Made by a program: the position numbers and the translations under genes. From the NCBI RefSeq assembly GCF_007570825.1, contig NZ_SUNB01000001.1, positions 2,108,001 through 2,172,000 of the forward strand: a stretch of DNA of 64,000 nucleotides. The letters are read 5' to 3'. How positions within the stretch are numbered: the stretch's first letter is position 1; each line of letters starts with the position of its first letter. This DNA is from Pleionea sediminis. Lineage in GTDB: Bacteria; Pseudomonadota; Gammaproteobacteria; Enterobacterales; Kangiellaceae. The notes beneath the pieces are model-generated. The model searched no databases. It saw nothing but the letters and a program-made list of their open reading frames with translations, and had not been told where the DNA came from. This document shows positions 44,220 to 54,337 of this stretch, piece after piece.

Positions 44220-47111
44220 ATGAATTCTGTAGTAGTCGGTCAGCGTTGGATCAGTCATAACGAAGCAAATTTGGGACTGGGTATGATCCAGTCTATTGAA
44301 GGACGGCGAATGGAAATTTATTTTCCTGCCGTTAATGAGTCTCGCCATTATGCCATCGATAATGCTCCGGTCAGCCGAATTATCTATCAGCCTGGAGACC
44401 AAATAACGGACATGGACGAGCAGGCCTATCAGATTACGGAAGCCATTGAGCATCAAGGTTTAATGATTTATGCCTGTGAGGATGTAGAGGGCAATTCGCA
44501 TAAATTATCTGAGCTTCACTTAAACTGTTATGTCCAATTTAACGCTCCAGACAAACGTTTGTTGAATGGCCAACTCGATAAAGAAGAGGCTTATCAGCTG
44601 CGCTACGACACTTTCTTACAGTTAGAGAGACTTAATCAAAGTTCTGTTAGTGGATTGCTAGGTTCTCGTGTGGAGTTATTGCCTCACCAGCTTTATATCG
44701 CTCACGAAGTTTCTAAACGCCAGGCGCCGCGTGTTCTTTTAGCCGATGAAGTTGGATTAGGTAAAACGATTGAGGCAGGGATGATTTTGCATCAGCAACT
44801 GCATACTGGCCAATCGTCGCGAGTGCTTATACTGGTACCTGATTCGTTGGTGCATCAGTGGCTGGTGGAAATGTTACGTCGGTTCAACCTACGGTTTGCA
44901 CTGTTTGATCAATCTCGATTCGCCGCATTGAGTGATTCACCAGATGTTGATTTAGATACTGGTGAAGAAGTAAATCCGTTCGAAATGGAACAACTGATTA
45001 TCTGCAGCATGGATGAACTCATGAAGCGTTCTGATATGCAGGATAAATTAAAACAAACTCAATGGGATTTGTTAGTTGTTGATGAAGCTCATCATTTGCA
45101 TTGGAACCCTCTTGATGAGGGCGATAATGAAGACATCGAACAACCGACAGGAGACGATTACAAACTTGTCGAAATGTTAGGTGAGAAAACGGCAGGATTA
45201 TTGTTATTGACGGCAACCCCAGAGCAAGCTGGAGTCGAAAGTCACTTTGCGCGTTTAAGATTGCTTGATCCTAATCGTTTTCATGATCTTGAGGCTTTCA
45301 AACAAGAGTCTTCAATTTACAGTCAGCATCAGTCTCTTATTAATCTTTTGGCAAATGATGATGAATTGTCAGTCGCGGATATTAAACCGTTGCTATTGGA
45401 GTTGCCTGAGCTAGAGACTTTAATTGACTCAAGAGATGTTCTAACCGATGTTGAAAAGCAAAAGTTATTAGATCGACTTATCGATCAACACGGCACTGGA
45501 CGAGTTTTATTTCGTAACACTCGTTCTGCTATGAGTAACTTTCCTGAGCGACAGCTTCATTCTTACCCACTTCCTTGTCCTGAAATATATACGCCTGATG
45601 ACGATGACCCGATGAATCTTGGTCAATTGGGATTAACTCCTGAAATTGAATTGGTTCCCGAAGTTTGGTTACCTCGTGATCCACGTGTCGAATGGTTGTT
45701 GCAAAAGCTTACTGAGTTGAAAGGTGAAAAAGTACTTGTGATTGCGCACCACGCATCGACGGCTTTGACCTTGCAAGAGCACTTTAGTAAAAAATATGGA
45801 TTGCGGTGTACCTGTTTTCATGAAGGATTAAGTTTATTTGAGCGTGATCGATCCGCGGCTTATTTTGCTGATCGTGAAGAAGGTGCTCAAGTAATGTTTT
45901 GCTCAGAAATTGGTAGTGAAGGTCGCAATTTTCAGTTTGCGCATCATATGATCTTTTTCGATTTGCCAAATAATCCTGATTTGGTAGAGCAGAGAATTGG
46001 CCGACTGGATCGTATCGGGCAAACAGAAACAATAAATGTTCATGTTCCATTTTTAACCGGCGCCTCTCAAGAGGTCTTATTCCGTTGGTATCACGAGGGG
46101 CTGAATCTTTTTGAAAAGAGTTTTAGTGCCGGTTATTCGGTTTATGAAAAGTTTCATAGTCAACTGACTCATTGCATGGAGCACCTTCAGGATTTACCCG
46201 ACGAATTAATTGAAGCGACTCAACAAACGGTTGCGGAAATACATCGACAAATGGAAGCTGGGCGAGATCGTCTCTTGGAGTTGAACTCGTGTCGACAACC
46301 GCATGCTAATCAACTTGTTGAGCAGCTCGAGGAAGAAGAGCAAGCTAACAGATTGGCTAGCTATTTTGAGCGGTTGTTGGAAGAGTTTGGTGTTGAGCAA
46401 GAAGATCATTCATCTTTAAGTTGGGTTATTCGTCCAAGCGATCATATGAAACACTCTTATTTTCCAGGATTGAAAGAAGACGGCAATACCGTGACCTTGG
46501 ATCGGTTAAAGGCTTTATCTCGTGATGATATTGAGTTCCTATCCTGGGAGCACCCTATGGTTGTCGAAGCGATGGATATGATGATCAAAGGTGATGCTGG
46601 AAATGCTGCCATGACGACCATTTCCGTGAAAGGGCTTAAACCCGGCACATTATTGCTGGAGAGTTATTTTACATTGCAATCGATAGCGCCTAAACATCTG
46701 CAGTTGCACCGTTATATGTCGCAAGCTCCAGTTCGATTATTGGTTGATGTAAACGGAAAAGATTTATCTCAAGTTGTTAGTCATGACGCCTTAAATGGGC
46801 TTAGCCAACCGCTTAAACGTAAAGTTGCCCGACAAGTTATTCAACAAGTAAAACCTCAAGCTGAAAAAATTATCGAGAAAAGCGATGCAATCGCACAAGG
46901 TCAGGTGGAATCACTAAAAGCATCTGCTATTGAAAAAATGCAGTTAATTTTAGGCAGTGAGTTAGCGAGACTCGTTGACTTACAAAAAACAAATGCCAGT
47001 ATTCGTAGCGATGAGATTGAGCGTTTAAAAAAGCGAATAGAGCAGTGTGAGTATCATATTCGAAAAGCATCTTTACAGATGCAAGGTTTAAAGCTGGTCG
47101 TAGCCAGTTAA
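44220..47111 (+). CDS. rapA: RNA polymerase-associated helicase-like ATPase RapA
   Basis: This Swi2/Snf2-type ATPase recycles stalled RNA polymerase after transcription. From the ATG at 44220 it is 963 residues, close to E. coli RapA (968), and the start VVVGQRWISHNEANLGLG aligns with the E. coli N-terminus. The Walker A is ADEVGLGKT with K182, the DEAH box is D288-H291, and motif VI lies in QRIGRLDRIGQTETI. The more upstream ATG at 44178 lies in a promoter-like stretch (GGTAGAAT) and is rejected as start. Confidence 0.96.
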   Translation: MNSVVVGQRWISHNEANLGLGMIQSIEGRRMEIYFPAVNESRHYAIDNAPVSRIIYQPGDQITDMDEQAYQITEAIEHQGLMIYACEDVEGNSHKLSELHLNCYVQFNAPDKRLLNGQLDKEEAYQLRYDTFLQLERLNQSSVSGLLGSRVELLPHQLYIAHEVSKRQAPRVLLADEVGLGKTIEAGMILHQQLHTGQSSRVLILVPDSLVHQWLVEMLRRFNLRFALFDQSRFAALSDSPDVDLDTGEEVNPFEMEQLIICSMDELMKRSDMQDKLKQTQWDLLVVDEAHHLHWNPLDEGDNEDIEQPTGDDYKLVEMLGEKTAGLLLLTATPEQAGVESHFARLRLLDPNRFHDLEAFKQESSIYSQHQSLINLLANDDELSVADIKPLLLELPELETLIDSRDVLTDVEKQKLLDRLIDQHGTGRVLFRNTRSAMSNFPERQLHSYPLPCPEIYTPDDDDPMNLGQLGLTPEIELVPEVWLPRDPRVEWLLQKLTELKGEKVLVIAHHASTALTLQEHFSKKYGLRCTCFHEGLSLFERDRSAAYFADREEGAQVMFCSEIGSEGRNFQFAHHMIFFDLPNNPDLVEQRIGRLDRIGQTETINVHVPFLTGASQEVLFRWYHEGLNLFEKSFSAGYSVYEKFHSQLTHCMEHLQDLPDELIEATQQTVAEIHRQMEAGRDRLLELNSCRQPHANQLVEQLEEEEQANRLASYFERLLEEFGVEQEDHSSLSWVIRPSDHMKHSYFPGLKEDGNTVTLDRLKALSRDDIEFLSWEHPMVVEAMDMMIKGDAGNAAMTTISVKGLKPGTLLLESYFTLQSIAPKHLQLHRYMSQAPVRLLVDVNGKDLSQVVSHDALNGLSQPLKRKVARQVIQQVKPQAEKIIEKSDAIAQGQVESLKASAIEKMQLILGSELARLVDLQKTNASIRSDEIERLKKRIEQCEYHIRKASLQMQGLKLVVAS

Positions 47112-47407
47112 TCTATCTTTTTCTTATCGAAATTAAGTCATGTTGACTTATCGTAAAGCAGGCTTTTGAAAGGGAGTCTGCTCAGTTGATAGCTTGATTA
47201 AAAAATAATCTAAAATATTCTCGACATTCGGTTCGCATTCCTGTAAAGTTCGCCGCAGCAAGAAAGAAAGTCTAATTCTTGAAAACCTACATTTCGCTGT
47301 TTTACCTGTAACACTTCGTCCTGCAGTTTTCTAAGTTCCAGTCTAGCTTTCGAAGCTAAAGACGCCGTAAGGCAAATATTTGTTTAAATTTCAGGATGTT
47401 AGTTATT
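47112..47407 (+). promoter_or_regulatory. Probable promoter and long 5' leader of the cold-shock gene
   Basis: The 296 bases between rapA and the csp gene hold no gene. Cold-shock genes of this type usually carry a long structured leader, and several short inverted stretches are present, but no exact cold-shock box could be confirmed by eye. Confidence 0.4.
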
Positions 47408-47617
47408 ATGTCAGATACAGTTAAAGGAACCGTTAAGTGGTTCAATGAATCTAAAGGTTTCGGTTTCATCGAGCAGCAGGGCGGTCCAGATGTATTCGCT
47501 CATTTCAGTGCGATTAACGGTTCAGGATTCAAAACTTTGGCAGAAGGCCAAGCTGTTGAGTTCACTGTAACTCAAGGTCAGAAAGGTCCACAAGCTGAGA
47601 ACATTGTTGTTCTATAA
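47408..47617 (+). CDS. Cold-shock domain protein (CspA family)
   Basis: This 69-residue protein is a single OB-fold cold-shock domain with both RNA-binding motifs: KGFGFIEQ (RNP1) and VFAHFSAI (RNP2). The N-terminus is [17 protein letters not shown]. It is an RNA chaperone or transcription antiterminator. The ATG at 47408 is preferred over one at 47396, because the latter touches the AGGA and would have no spacing. Confidence 0.95.
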   Translation: MSDTVKGTVKWFNESKGFGFIEQQGGPDVFAHFSAINGSGFKTLAEGQAVEFTVTQGQKGPQAENIVVL

Positions 47618-47640
47618 TTAGCTGAGACTTTTCTTATCTT

Positions 47641-47670
47641 AAAAAGGCGTGTTAAAAACACGCCTTTTTT
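47641..47670 (+). terminator. Rho-independent terminator of the cold-shock gene
   Basis: AAAAAGGCGTGTT, a short loop and AACACGCCTTTTTT form a strong perfect stem with a T tail, about 24 bases past the stop. Confidence 0.95.
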
Positions 47671-47999
47671 GTGTCTGATTGATTTTGATATCACAGAAAA
47701 TAAATATTCTTTCCATTGTCTTTGCCCATTTCAATTTCGATCTAAGCTTTTCGATGCTCTAACTTTGATTTATTGAATGATTCTAGTTGATTGTTCATTT
47801 TTAAGTTGCTGTTTTGCATCTTTATTTAGCGGAAACAGTAAGTTATATATTTGAGGTTTATTTCACAAAATACGCAAAAGCAGAATATAAATTTCACGAT
47901 TAATTTTGAGTGAGTCACAAATCTTAGGTTTCGTTAATGACTTTGATGTTCACGGAGGATACTTTTCACCTATAAGGAATTTAAATTAAGGTGGATAAA
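47671..47999. other. Intergenic stretch without a recognised gene
   Basis: About 330 AT-rich bases between the csp terminator and the lipoprotein gene. It must carry the promoter of that gene, but I can point to no convincing -35/-10 pair, RNA gene or repeat. Confidence 0.5.
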
Positions 48000-50609
48000 A
48001 TGAAAGAGTATCGTGTAATCGCTTTGAGTAGTCTGTTGATTTTGTCTGGATGCGGGCAAGATACTGATGATGACAATGATAATACTACTGATTGGTCGAA
48101 TACCAAAATAGAAGCCGTTTATTTGGCTCAAACTCATGTTCTACCACCCGAAGCTCCTCTTTTTAAACTGGTTGGTAACCGAGACGCACTACTTAAAGTT
48201 CAAGTAATTGATCCAAACGAAGTAGCATCGCCAGATGTGACAGTTAACTTACAGCTGGGTGATCAGTTTGACTCATTAACCCTCGATGGGCCAACTTTAT
48301 TACCTTCCACTTTCAACGGTGAAAAAGGGCAAGTTGAACACTCTTTCGATGACAGTTTTACGGTTGTTATTCCTGCGCAATGGATTTCCCCTGGCTTGTC
48401 GATTGAAGTGGTTGCAGCAGAGCAAAGAGCGGAATATGACTTAAATGTTGGTGCTCCTACAGATATTAAAATGAAAATGTTCGATATTCATTATTTCGGT
48501 CAAGGTGACTCTGACTACCCCGCAGGAACTTTTGCTGAGTTAGCGGCAAAGTGGCCGGCGGCATCGCTTTCTGTTGAAAGAGTTAGAGATATTAATTTTC
48601 CCGAAATGGTAATCCCGGCTCGTCCTGATGTCGGTGCGCCGAATGTAAGGATAACCTCAACTGCTGAATATCAAGAAAAAACAGGATTGAGGTTCGATGG
48701 TGAGCAAGCGGCGGCTTTACAGTGGGTTCATGCTCTATCTGCAGCGGGTGGAAATCAAGACACGGCAATGTGTTATGTCAACATTATAGGTGTACCGGCC
48801 GGCGGTCAGGCCGGTGGGTTTGATGGTGTTGGTGCGCCGAGTGTTGGAATTCTGAATCACGAATTAGGGCATGCATTATCGTTACCACACTGGGGTAATA
48901 ACGGAAGTTATCCCTACAAAGGTGATATGCATGGAATTCCGGCTCCCGATACGCTTAACGGAACTCATGTTGGTCCGACGTGGGCATTTGATTTACCAAC
49001 GTTAACGTTTATTCCGCCAACGGTTCAAGAAGACAGTAACCGTGGTGTTGCTGGAACCTATAAAGCGAGTCCTATGCAAGGTGGTGGAACCGGTGATCAA
49101 GAGGCTCAATTTTTAATGCGTCACTTTTCGGATTACAGCGTTAACCAAATGCAGAATTACTTAGAGTCGAAAGTCGCAATAAATAGAAATGAGAATTGGT
49201 TTAAATGGAATGACAACGATAAGTCGTATTCATCTCAAATTATTTCTGGGCTCGGTGTTCGTTATCCAATTGAAATGGATGTTGATGTTATAAGTGTTAT
49301 GGCTGCGACCTCTTTGGCGGATATGGATTTAAATATGGTTTACCCACCAATTGGTCCTTACGTTGGTAATCTAATTCTGACCTTCGATCCGACAAATGCT
49401 GAAGATCGCGCATTAGCTGATTCAGATTACTGTCCAAATACCGGGTGTGACTTTACGCTCAAAGTGACTCAAGGTGGGAACACCCGTTATTATATGCTTG
49501 CAGCAAGCGGTGATCCGAGTGGGGATCGTTTCAATCAAAATAGTCTGAAAACGGTAGCTGTGAATCTGCGTGCATCAGATGGTGAAGTTACTAAAGTTGA
49601 ACTTTTATTGACGCCTGATGCAGAACAAAATGGATTGCCAGCATCGCCTGACGTTTTAGATATTTTTCAAGAAGAAGGCGATAGTGGAAGTGATGAGTTT
49701 TCTTGGAATGATGAAAGCATTGAGCAATGCACTAATCAGTCCAATGGACCAGTTAAAGTATTTTTTCTAGCCGGACAATCAAATATGGTTGGTCACGGAA
49801 CTGTCACTCCAACCCAAGGCCATTTAGATCGCAATGGTGGTTTGGGAACGCTTGAAAAATTGGTTGCTGACAATGAGGAGTATGCCAACTTAAAAGATAA
49901 TAGTGGCAACTGGATTGAGCGTGATGATGTATGGATTGCAAATTTAAGTTCGACAGGTAAGTTAAGTGTCGGCAAAGGCTCTAATTCAAGTCACATTGGA
50001 CCTGAGCTTGCGTTTGGTAACGTGATGGGCGATCACTATGATAATCAGGTGTTACTTATTAAAACCTCATGGGGTGGAACCAGTCTTGCTGTAGATTGGC
50101 GTCCGCCAAGTTCTGGTGGCGATACAGGACCTAAATATCAAGAAATGCTTGAGTATGCTCAAAATGTTTTAAGTAATTTAGAGAGTGAGTTACCAGGTTA
50201 TCAAGGCCAAGGTTTCGAAATTGTTGGTTTTGGTTGGCATCAAGGTTGGAATGATCGAATAAATCAAGAGTTCAATGATGAGTATCAAACCAACTTGGTT
50301 AATTTTATAAATGACCTACGGCAAGAGTTAACTTTGACCGAGCTTCCATTTGTTCTGGCTACAACTGGAATGAGCGGTTGGGATGAAACTCATCCAAGGG
50401 CTTTGTCATTAATGAATGCGCAATTGGCAGTACCATCGGATAATCGATTAAATGCTAGAAAGGTAGCTGCCATCGAAACTCGGGATTTTTGGCGTTCGGC
50501 AGAAAACTCGCCTGCTGATCAAGGGTATCACTGGAATCGAAATGCAGAGTCTTACTATTTAATCGGTAAGAATTTAGCAGAATCAATGCTTCCACTAATT
50601 TGTCAGTAA
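48000..50609 (+). CDS. Lipoprotein with a zinc-metalloprotease domain and a C-terminal SASA (CE6) esterase domain
   Basis: This 869-residue protein has a lipoprotein signal (VIALSSLLILSGC) and an acidic spacer (DTDDDNDNT). The middle carries the zinc motif HELGHALSLPH at 287-297, an HExxHxxxxxH metzincin pattern with Ser where Gly is usual, in a setting that resembles the M66/StcE group. The C-terminal third is a SASA/DUF303 carbohydrate-esterase domain: the nucleophile serine in GQSNM at 592-596, TSWGGTSLA, and WHQGWND at about 746-752. A pairing of protease and sialate-acetylesterase-like domains points to glycoproteins such as mucins. Start: ATG with AAGGTGG upstream. Confidence 0.85.
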   Translation: MKEYRVIALSSLLILSGCGQDTDDDNDNTTDWSNTKIEAVYLAQTHVLPPEAPLFKLVGNRDALLKVQVIDPNEVASPDVTVNLQLGDQFDSLTLDGPTLLPSTFNGEKGQVEHSFDDSFTVVIPAQWISPGLSIEVVAAEQRAEYDLNVGAPTDIKMKMFDIHYFGQGDSDYPAGTFAELAAKWPAASLSVERVRDINFPEMVIPARPDVGAPNVRITSTAEYQEKTGLRFDGEQAAALQWVHALSAAGGNQDTAMCYVNIIGVPAGGQAGGFDGVGAPSVGILNHELGHALSLPHWGNNGSYPYKGDMHGIPAPDTLNGTHVGPTWAFDLPTLTFIPPTVQEDSNRGVAGTYKASPMQGGGTGDQEAQFLMRHFSDYSVNQMQNYLESKVAINRNENWFKWNDNDKSYSSQIISGLGVRYPIEMDVDVISVMAATSLADMDLNMVYPPIGPYVGNLILTFDPTNAEDRALADSDYCPNTGCDFTLKVTQGGNTRYYMLAASGDPSGDRFNQNSLKTVAVNLRASDGEVTKVELLLTPDAEQNGLPASPDVLDIFQEEGDSGSDEFSWNDESIEQCTNQSNGPVKVFFLAGQSNMVGHGTVTPTQGHLDRNGGLGTLEKLVADNEEYANLKDNSGNWIERDDVWIANLSSTGKLSVGKGSNSSHIGPELAFGNVMGDHYDNQVLLIKTSWGGTSLAVDWRPPSSGGDTGPKYQEMLEYAQNVLSNLESELPGYQGQGFEIVGFGWHQGWNDRINQEFNDEYQTNLVNFINDLRQELTLTELPFVLATTGMSGWDETHPRALSLMNAQLAVPSDNRLNARKVAAIETRDFWRSAENSPADQGYHWNRNAESYYLIGKNLAESMLPLICQ

Positions 50610-50682
50610 CGTAAATCATTTGTTCCCGATAATTTCGGGAGCAAGCCATTAAGGGCATTAAGAAAATTCGTATGAGTTCGAA

Positions 50683-51699
50683 TTAAAGTTTGAACTCATT
50701 TTCTAGCAACATCATCGCCGATTTCCAAGCTCCCTCTACTCGACCTCCTGCTGCCCAAGCACCGGCTAGCGCTAATCCTTTCTCTTTATCTGCCCAATAA
50801 AAAGGTAATGCGTCATTTTCTTCTAAATTTGCATAACGCCAAAAATGAAAATAGGAATTTGAGATCGCAATTGGAGAATCAAAACAAGGGCGTAACCAAG
50901 TTTGCGCTGTTTCAATTAACCGTTGTTTCCAATGTTGTTGTTCAACTTGAGTTAAATCTTTAAATGGTTGATGAGGCTGATTTTTCTTTGACCACTCTGG
51001 AGAGAAGTGGACGATCCAATTAGAACTACTTTTTTCCTTTCTACCAGGTTTTGAAGAATCTCTACTGACCCAGCGAATAATTTCGTCACCAAATATACCT
51101 TTGATTTCAGAATTTGCTAATGGCGTTGAAGTTTGAAATGCAAGAGCCCAACAAGGTGTATGCTTTATTTGAGTTATTGCTTCTGGTGGTGCTGCATGTT
51201 CTGTGACTAAAGGTAGTGATTGCTCGACAGGGGCAGTGATAATTGTCCAGTCGAAACCAGGATAAAACTTATCCTTTTGATCGTGAAGTGTCCATTTTAA
51301 GTTTTGGAATTCTATTCGCGTAATTGAGCAATTGAACTTAATGTTTAGTTCGTTAGCAAGAAATTTTGCAGGGGCATTCATTGCAGGTAATCCGACCCAG
51401 CGCTCAGTATTATCTGGTGATAAAGTAAGCGTGCCATGGTTCATTTTATAAGGAGTAAACTGCCAAGGTGTAACCAGTCCTTGCTGCTGCCAATCATCGA
51501 CTTTGGTTTTAAATGCAGGTTCTCGAACTGTAAAGTATTGTGCTCCAATGTCCAAGGATGCCCAGTTAAATCGTTTGTTGACAAGTCGGCCACCACGACC
51601 ACGTGACTTTTCAAAAATAATGACCGAATGCCCGAGAGCTTTAAGTTCTTTTGCTAATGCTAACCCTGTTAAACCAGCGCCAATAATTGCGATGTCCAT
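50683..51699 (-). CDS. Renalase-like FAD-dependent oxidoreductase
   Basis: This 338-residue protein starts with the FAD-binding motif IAIIGAGLTGLALAKELKALGHSVIIFEKSRGRGGRL and has LDIGAQYFTVR, with a late GLALAGAWAAGGRVEGAWKSA that closes the FAD site. This layout is that of bacterial renalase-like amine oxidoreductases, which oxidise off-pathway dihydronicotinamide isomers in characterised members. It stands alone, minus strand, next to the metalloprotease gene. Confidence 0.88.
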   Translation of the reverse strand: MDIAIIGAGLTGLALAKELKALGHSVIIFEKSRGRGGRLVNKRFNWASLDIGAQYFTVREPAFKTKVDDWQQQGLVTPWQFTPYKMNHGTLTLSPDNTERWVGLPAMNAPAKFLANELNIKFNCSITRIEFQNLKWTLHDQKDKFYPGFDWTIITAPVEQSLPLVTEHAAPPEAITQIKHTPCWALAFQTSTPLANSEIKGIFGDEIIRWVSRDSSKPGRKEKSSSNWIVHFSPEWSKKNQPHQPFKDLTQVEQQHWKQRLIETAQTWLRPCFDSPIAISNSYFHFWRYANLEENDALPFYWADKEKGLALAGAWAAGGRVEGAWKSAMMLLENEFKL

Positions 51700-51803
51700 A
51701 ATTCACCTTTACGATAGCTTTTTCGTTATACGTATAAGTCAGTGCTATTAGATACTATCGACGCACTCTATTTACTGAAATATGGACGCACTCTTGATTG
51801 TGA

Positions 51804-52385
51804 TTAAAGCTTTTTACCCCAAATTTTACAGTCGTTTATATCGTTTCTTTGTAAACGATGTCGGATAGACTCTGCTTCTCGTTTACTTGCAAACGGGCCT
51901 AATTGAACTCGATAGAGTTGTTTGTCATTCCATTTTACAGGGACGATTTTACTTTCGAAGCCGAGCAAAGCAACTTTAGCTTTTAATGCGTCAGCGTTAT
52001 TACTGTCACTAAAAGCCGCACATGGCATAACGTATTGCATTGAAATTTTATTTTCTGGTCTAGCAAGTTCTTCTTCAGGAATAACGACTTCTTTCTTTTC
52101 CAGAATATCGTGAAACGTGTACTTTGGAACCTCTGTCTTAGGTGTTTCGACTTTTCTGTCTGCAGCTTTTTCGGTTACTTGTTCTGAAGAGACTTTATTT
52201 TGTGCCGCTACTTTTGAACCATCGGGCTGAGGTATCCACTTTAAATAAATTAAAAATGCGACAAACCCACCAACAAGCATTCCAACAACGAGTACCGCTG
52301 CGGTTGGAAAACCCTGCTTTTTGCGACGTGTCGCATTACGTTTTCTTTTTTTCGGTGCAGACTTTTTTGCGTAATCTCTTGCCAT
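51804..52385 (-). CDS. SPOR-domain membrane protein (FtsN-like)
   Basis: This 193-residue protein has a very basic cytoplasmic N-terminus (KKSAPKKRKRNATRRKKQ), one membrane helix (FPTAAVLVVGMLVGGFVAFLIYL), a linker and a C-terminal SPOR domain (MQYVMPCAAFSDSNNADALKAKVALLGF..., YRVQLGPFASKREAESIRHRL). SPOR domains bind denuded peptidoglycan at the division septum. Its place next to argS is the usual place of this FtsN-like gene in gammaproteobacteria. Confidence 0.9.
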   Translation of the reverse strand: MARDYAKKSAPKKRKRNATRRKKQGFPTAAVLVVGMLVGGFVAFLIYLKWIPQPDGSKVAAQNKVSSEQVTEKAADRKVETPKTEVPKYTFHDILEKKEVVIPEEELARPENKISMQYVMPCAAFSDSNNADALKAKVALLGFESKIVPVKWNDKQLYRVQLGPFASKREAESIRHRLQRNDINDCKIWGKKL

Positions 52386-52462
52386 TATTGTATTAGTCCT
52401 TCCTGGCGTTAATTAATTATCTAGACTCCTCATCGAGAGGAGAGCAGGAGGAAAAAATGCAT

Positions 52463-54166
52463 TTACATTTTCTCTGGTGCACTAACGCCAAGTAAGTGTA
52501 ATCCATTTGAAATAACTTGTTTTACAGCCGTAATTAAAGTTAAACGCGCGTCACATAAGTTTCTATCATCAACAATCCAGCGGTTGTTTGCGTCGTCTGA
52601 TCCAATTTGATAATAGCCGTGAAGTAATGCAGCAAGGTCACGTAAATAATGTGCAATCACATGGGGCTCACATTGACTGGCTGCCGATTTTACGAGTTCT
52701 GGAAACTGACTCATTTTATCCATGAGATCTGTTTCTTGTTCTAGAGTAAGTAGCTCGAGTTGGCTCAAACCATTGGTTTGATCAAACGATTTACCAACTT
52801 CGCTAAGTTTTCTAAATGCAGAACAGACACGTGCATGAGCATACTGAATATAGTACACCGGATTGTCATTAGTTTGAGATTTCGCTAGTTCAATATCAAA
52901 TGTGAGTTGAGATTCCGCTCGGCGCGCTGCCAGGAAATAGCGAGTTGCATCACGGCCCACTTCATCGATGAGATCGCGAAGTGTGACATAACTGCCTGCC
53001 CGCTTGGATATTTTAACCTCTTCTCCGCCGCGCATCACTGTTACCATCTGGTGCAGAACATAATCTGGATAACCTTGAGGTATGTCCATCTTAAGTGCTT
53101 GAAGGCCTGCTCTTACTCTGGTGATGGTTGAATGATGGTCGGCGCCTTGTTCATTAATGACCTTTTTGAAGCCTCGTTGATATTTATTTAAATGATAAGC
53201 AACATCGGGTACAAAATAGGTGTATCCACCATCTTTTTTGCGCATGACACGATCTTTGTCATCTCCAAACTCAGTGGTTTTGAGCCATAAGGCTCCACCA
53301 TCTTCGTAAGTGAATCCGTTATCGACGAGTTGTTTGACGGCTTCTTCGACTTTTCCTGTTTCATACAATGATGATTCAAGGAAGTAGTTATCAAAGTGAA
53401 CGGCAAAGGCTTTTAAGTCCAGGTCTTGTTCTCGGCGTAAATAAGCAACGGCAAAGTGTCTAATGGCTTCAAGATCATCAGGGTCGCCTTTGCCTATGAC
53501 GTGCTGATCTTCTGCGTCTATTTTTACTTTTGCCATATAATCATCGGCAACGTCTTTAATATAATCGCCTTGATACCAGTCTTTTTGCCAAGCGACGTCG
53601 TCAGGGGAAATGTCTTTACAACGGGCCTGTACTGATAGAGCGAGGTTGTTTATTTGTTGACCAGCGTCGTTGTAATAAAATTCAGCGGTTACATCCCAAC
53701 CATTTGCTTCAAGTAATCGGCAAATGCTGTCGCCAACTGCGGCGCCTCGTCCATGTCCTATATGCAATGGCCCCGTTGGGTTTGCGGATACAAATTCCAC
53801 CTGTACTTTTTGACCATTCCCAGTTTGGTTATGACCAAAAGTATCTTTTGCTTTGAGTACTTCACTGATAACGGCACTTTGAGCGTCTTGCGCCATGAAA
53901 AAGTTAATAAATCCAGGTCCGGCTATTTCTACTTTTGTAATTGCGGCTGACTCTGGTAGAGCATCAATAATAATCTGAGCAATATCGCGAGGTGGTTTGC
54001 CAACCTGCTTTGATAGCATCATTGCTAAATTAGTGGCAAGGTCACCGTGAGCTTTATCTTTAGTGTGGGTCACTTGAAGTCGCGGTGTGAAATCTTCGGT
54101 TAGTAGGCCGTCAGATTTCATCTTTAGTATCGCTTGTTCAAGTAGTTGTAATAATGTGTCTTTCAT
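52463..54166 (-). CDS. argS: Arginyl-tRNA synthetase
   Basis: This 567-residue class I synthetase charges tRNA-Arg. The HIGH motif is in [17 protein letters not shown]; the region [15 protein letters not shown] occupies the KMSKS position. The C-terminal anticodon-binding helical domain ends in [10 protein letters not shown], which matches ArgS. It lies 78 bases before the SPOR gene, probably in one transcript. Confidence 0.97.
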   Translation of the reverse strand: MKDTLLQLLEQAILKMKSDGLLTEDFTPRLQVTHTKDKAHGDLATNLAMMLSKQVGKPPRDIAQIIIDALPESAAITKVEIAGPGFINFFMAQDAQSAVISEVLKAKDTFGHNQTGNGQKVQVEFVSANPTGPLHIGHGRGAAVGDSICRLLEANGWDVTAEFYYNDAGQQINNLALSVQARCKDISPDDVAWQKDWYQGDYIKDVADDYMAKVKIDAEDQHVIGKGDPDDLEAIRHFAVAYLRREQDLDLKAFAVHFDNYFLESSLYETGKVEEAVKQLVDNGFTYEDGGALWLKTTEFGDDKDRVMRKKDGGYTYFVPDVAYHLNKYQRGFKKVINEQGADHHSTITRVRAGLQALKMDIPQGYPDYVLHQMVTVMRGGEEVKISKRAGSYVTLRDLIDEVGRDATRYFLAARRAESQLTFDIELAKSQTNDNPVYYIQYAHARVCSAFRKLSEVGKSFDQTNGLSQLELLTLEQETDLMDKMSQFPELVKSAASQCEPHVIAHYLRDLAALLHGYYQIGSDDANNRWIVDDRNLCDARLTLITAVKQVISNGLHLLGVSAPEKM

Positions 54167-54337
54167 CGAAATTGCTTATATCAATTATTAAGAATACAGT
54201 GTTTGCCGTATTATCCTTGAAAAGGGTTGAATGATCGATACCTATAAAGATTTGATTCAAAGTTTTCGTTCTAAAGTGAATAAAATCTCTTTTCAGAACC
54301 CTATGGAGTCTTGGGCTTATTAAATCTGCCTGACTTG

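Noticed and set aside
47157-47188. Imperfect hairpin after rapA as a terminator
   Set aside because: The GCAGGCT/AGTCTGC stem has a wobble pair and no T run; it may be leader structure of the cold-shock gene instead.
50622-50645. Small hairpin after the protease-esterase lipoprotein gene
   Set aside because: TCCCGA/TCGGGA is short and has no T tail on either strand.
52323-52334. Second PrrA-type palindrome GCGACGTGTCGC
   Set aside because: It lies inside the SPOR gene and its spacer is only 2 bases; it is most likely codon coincidence.
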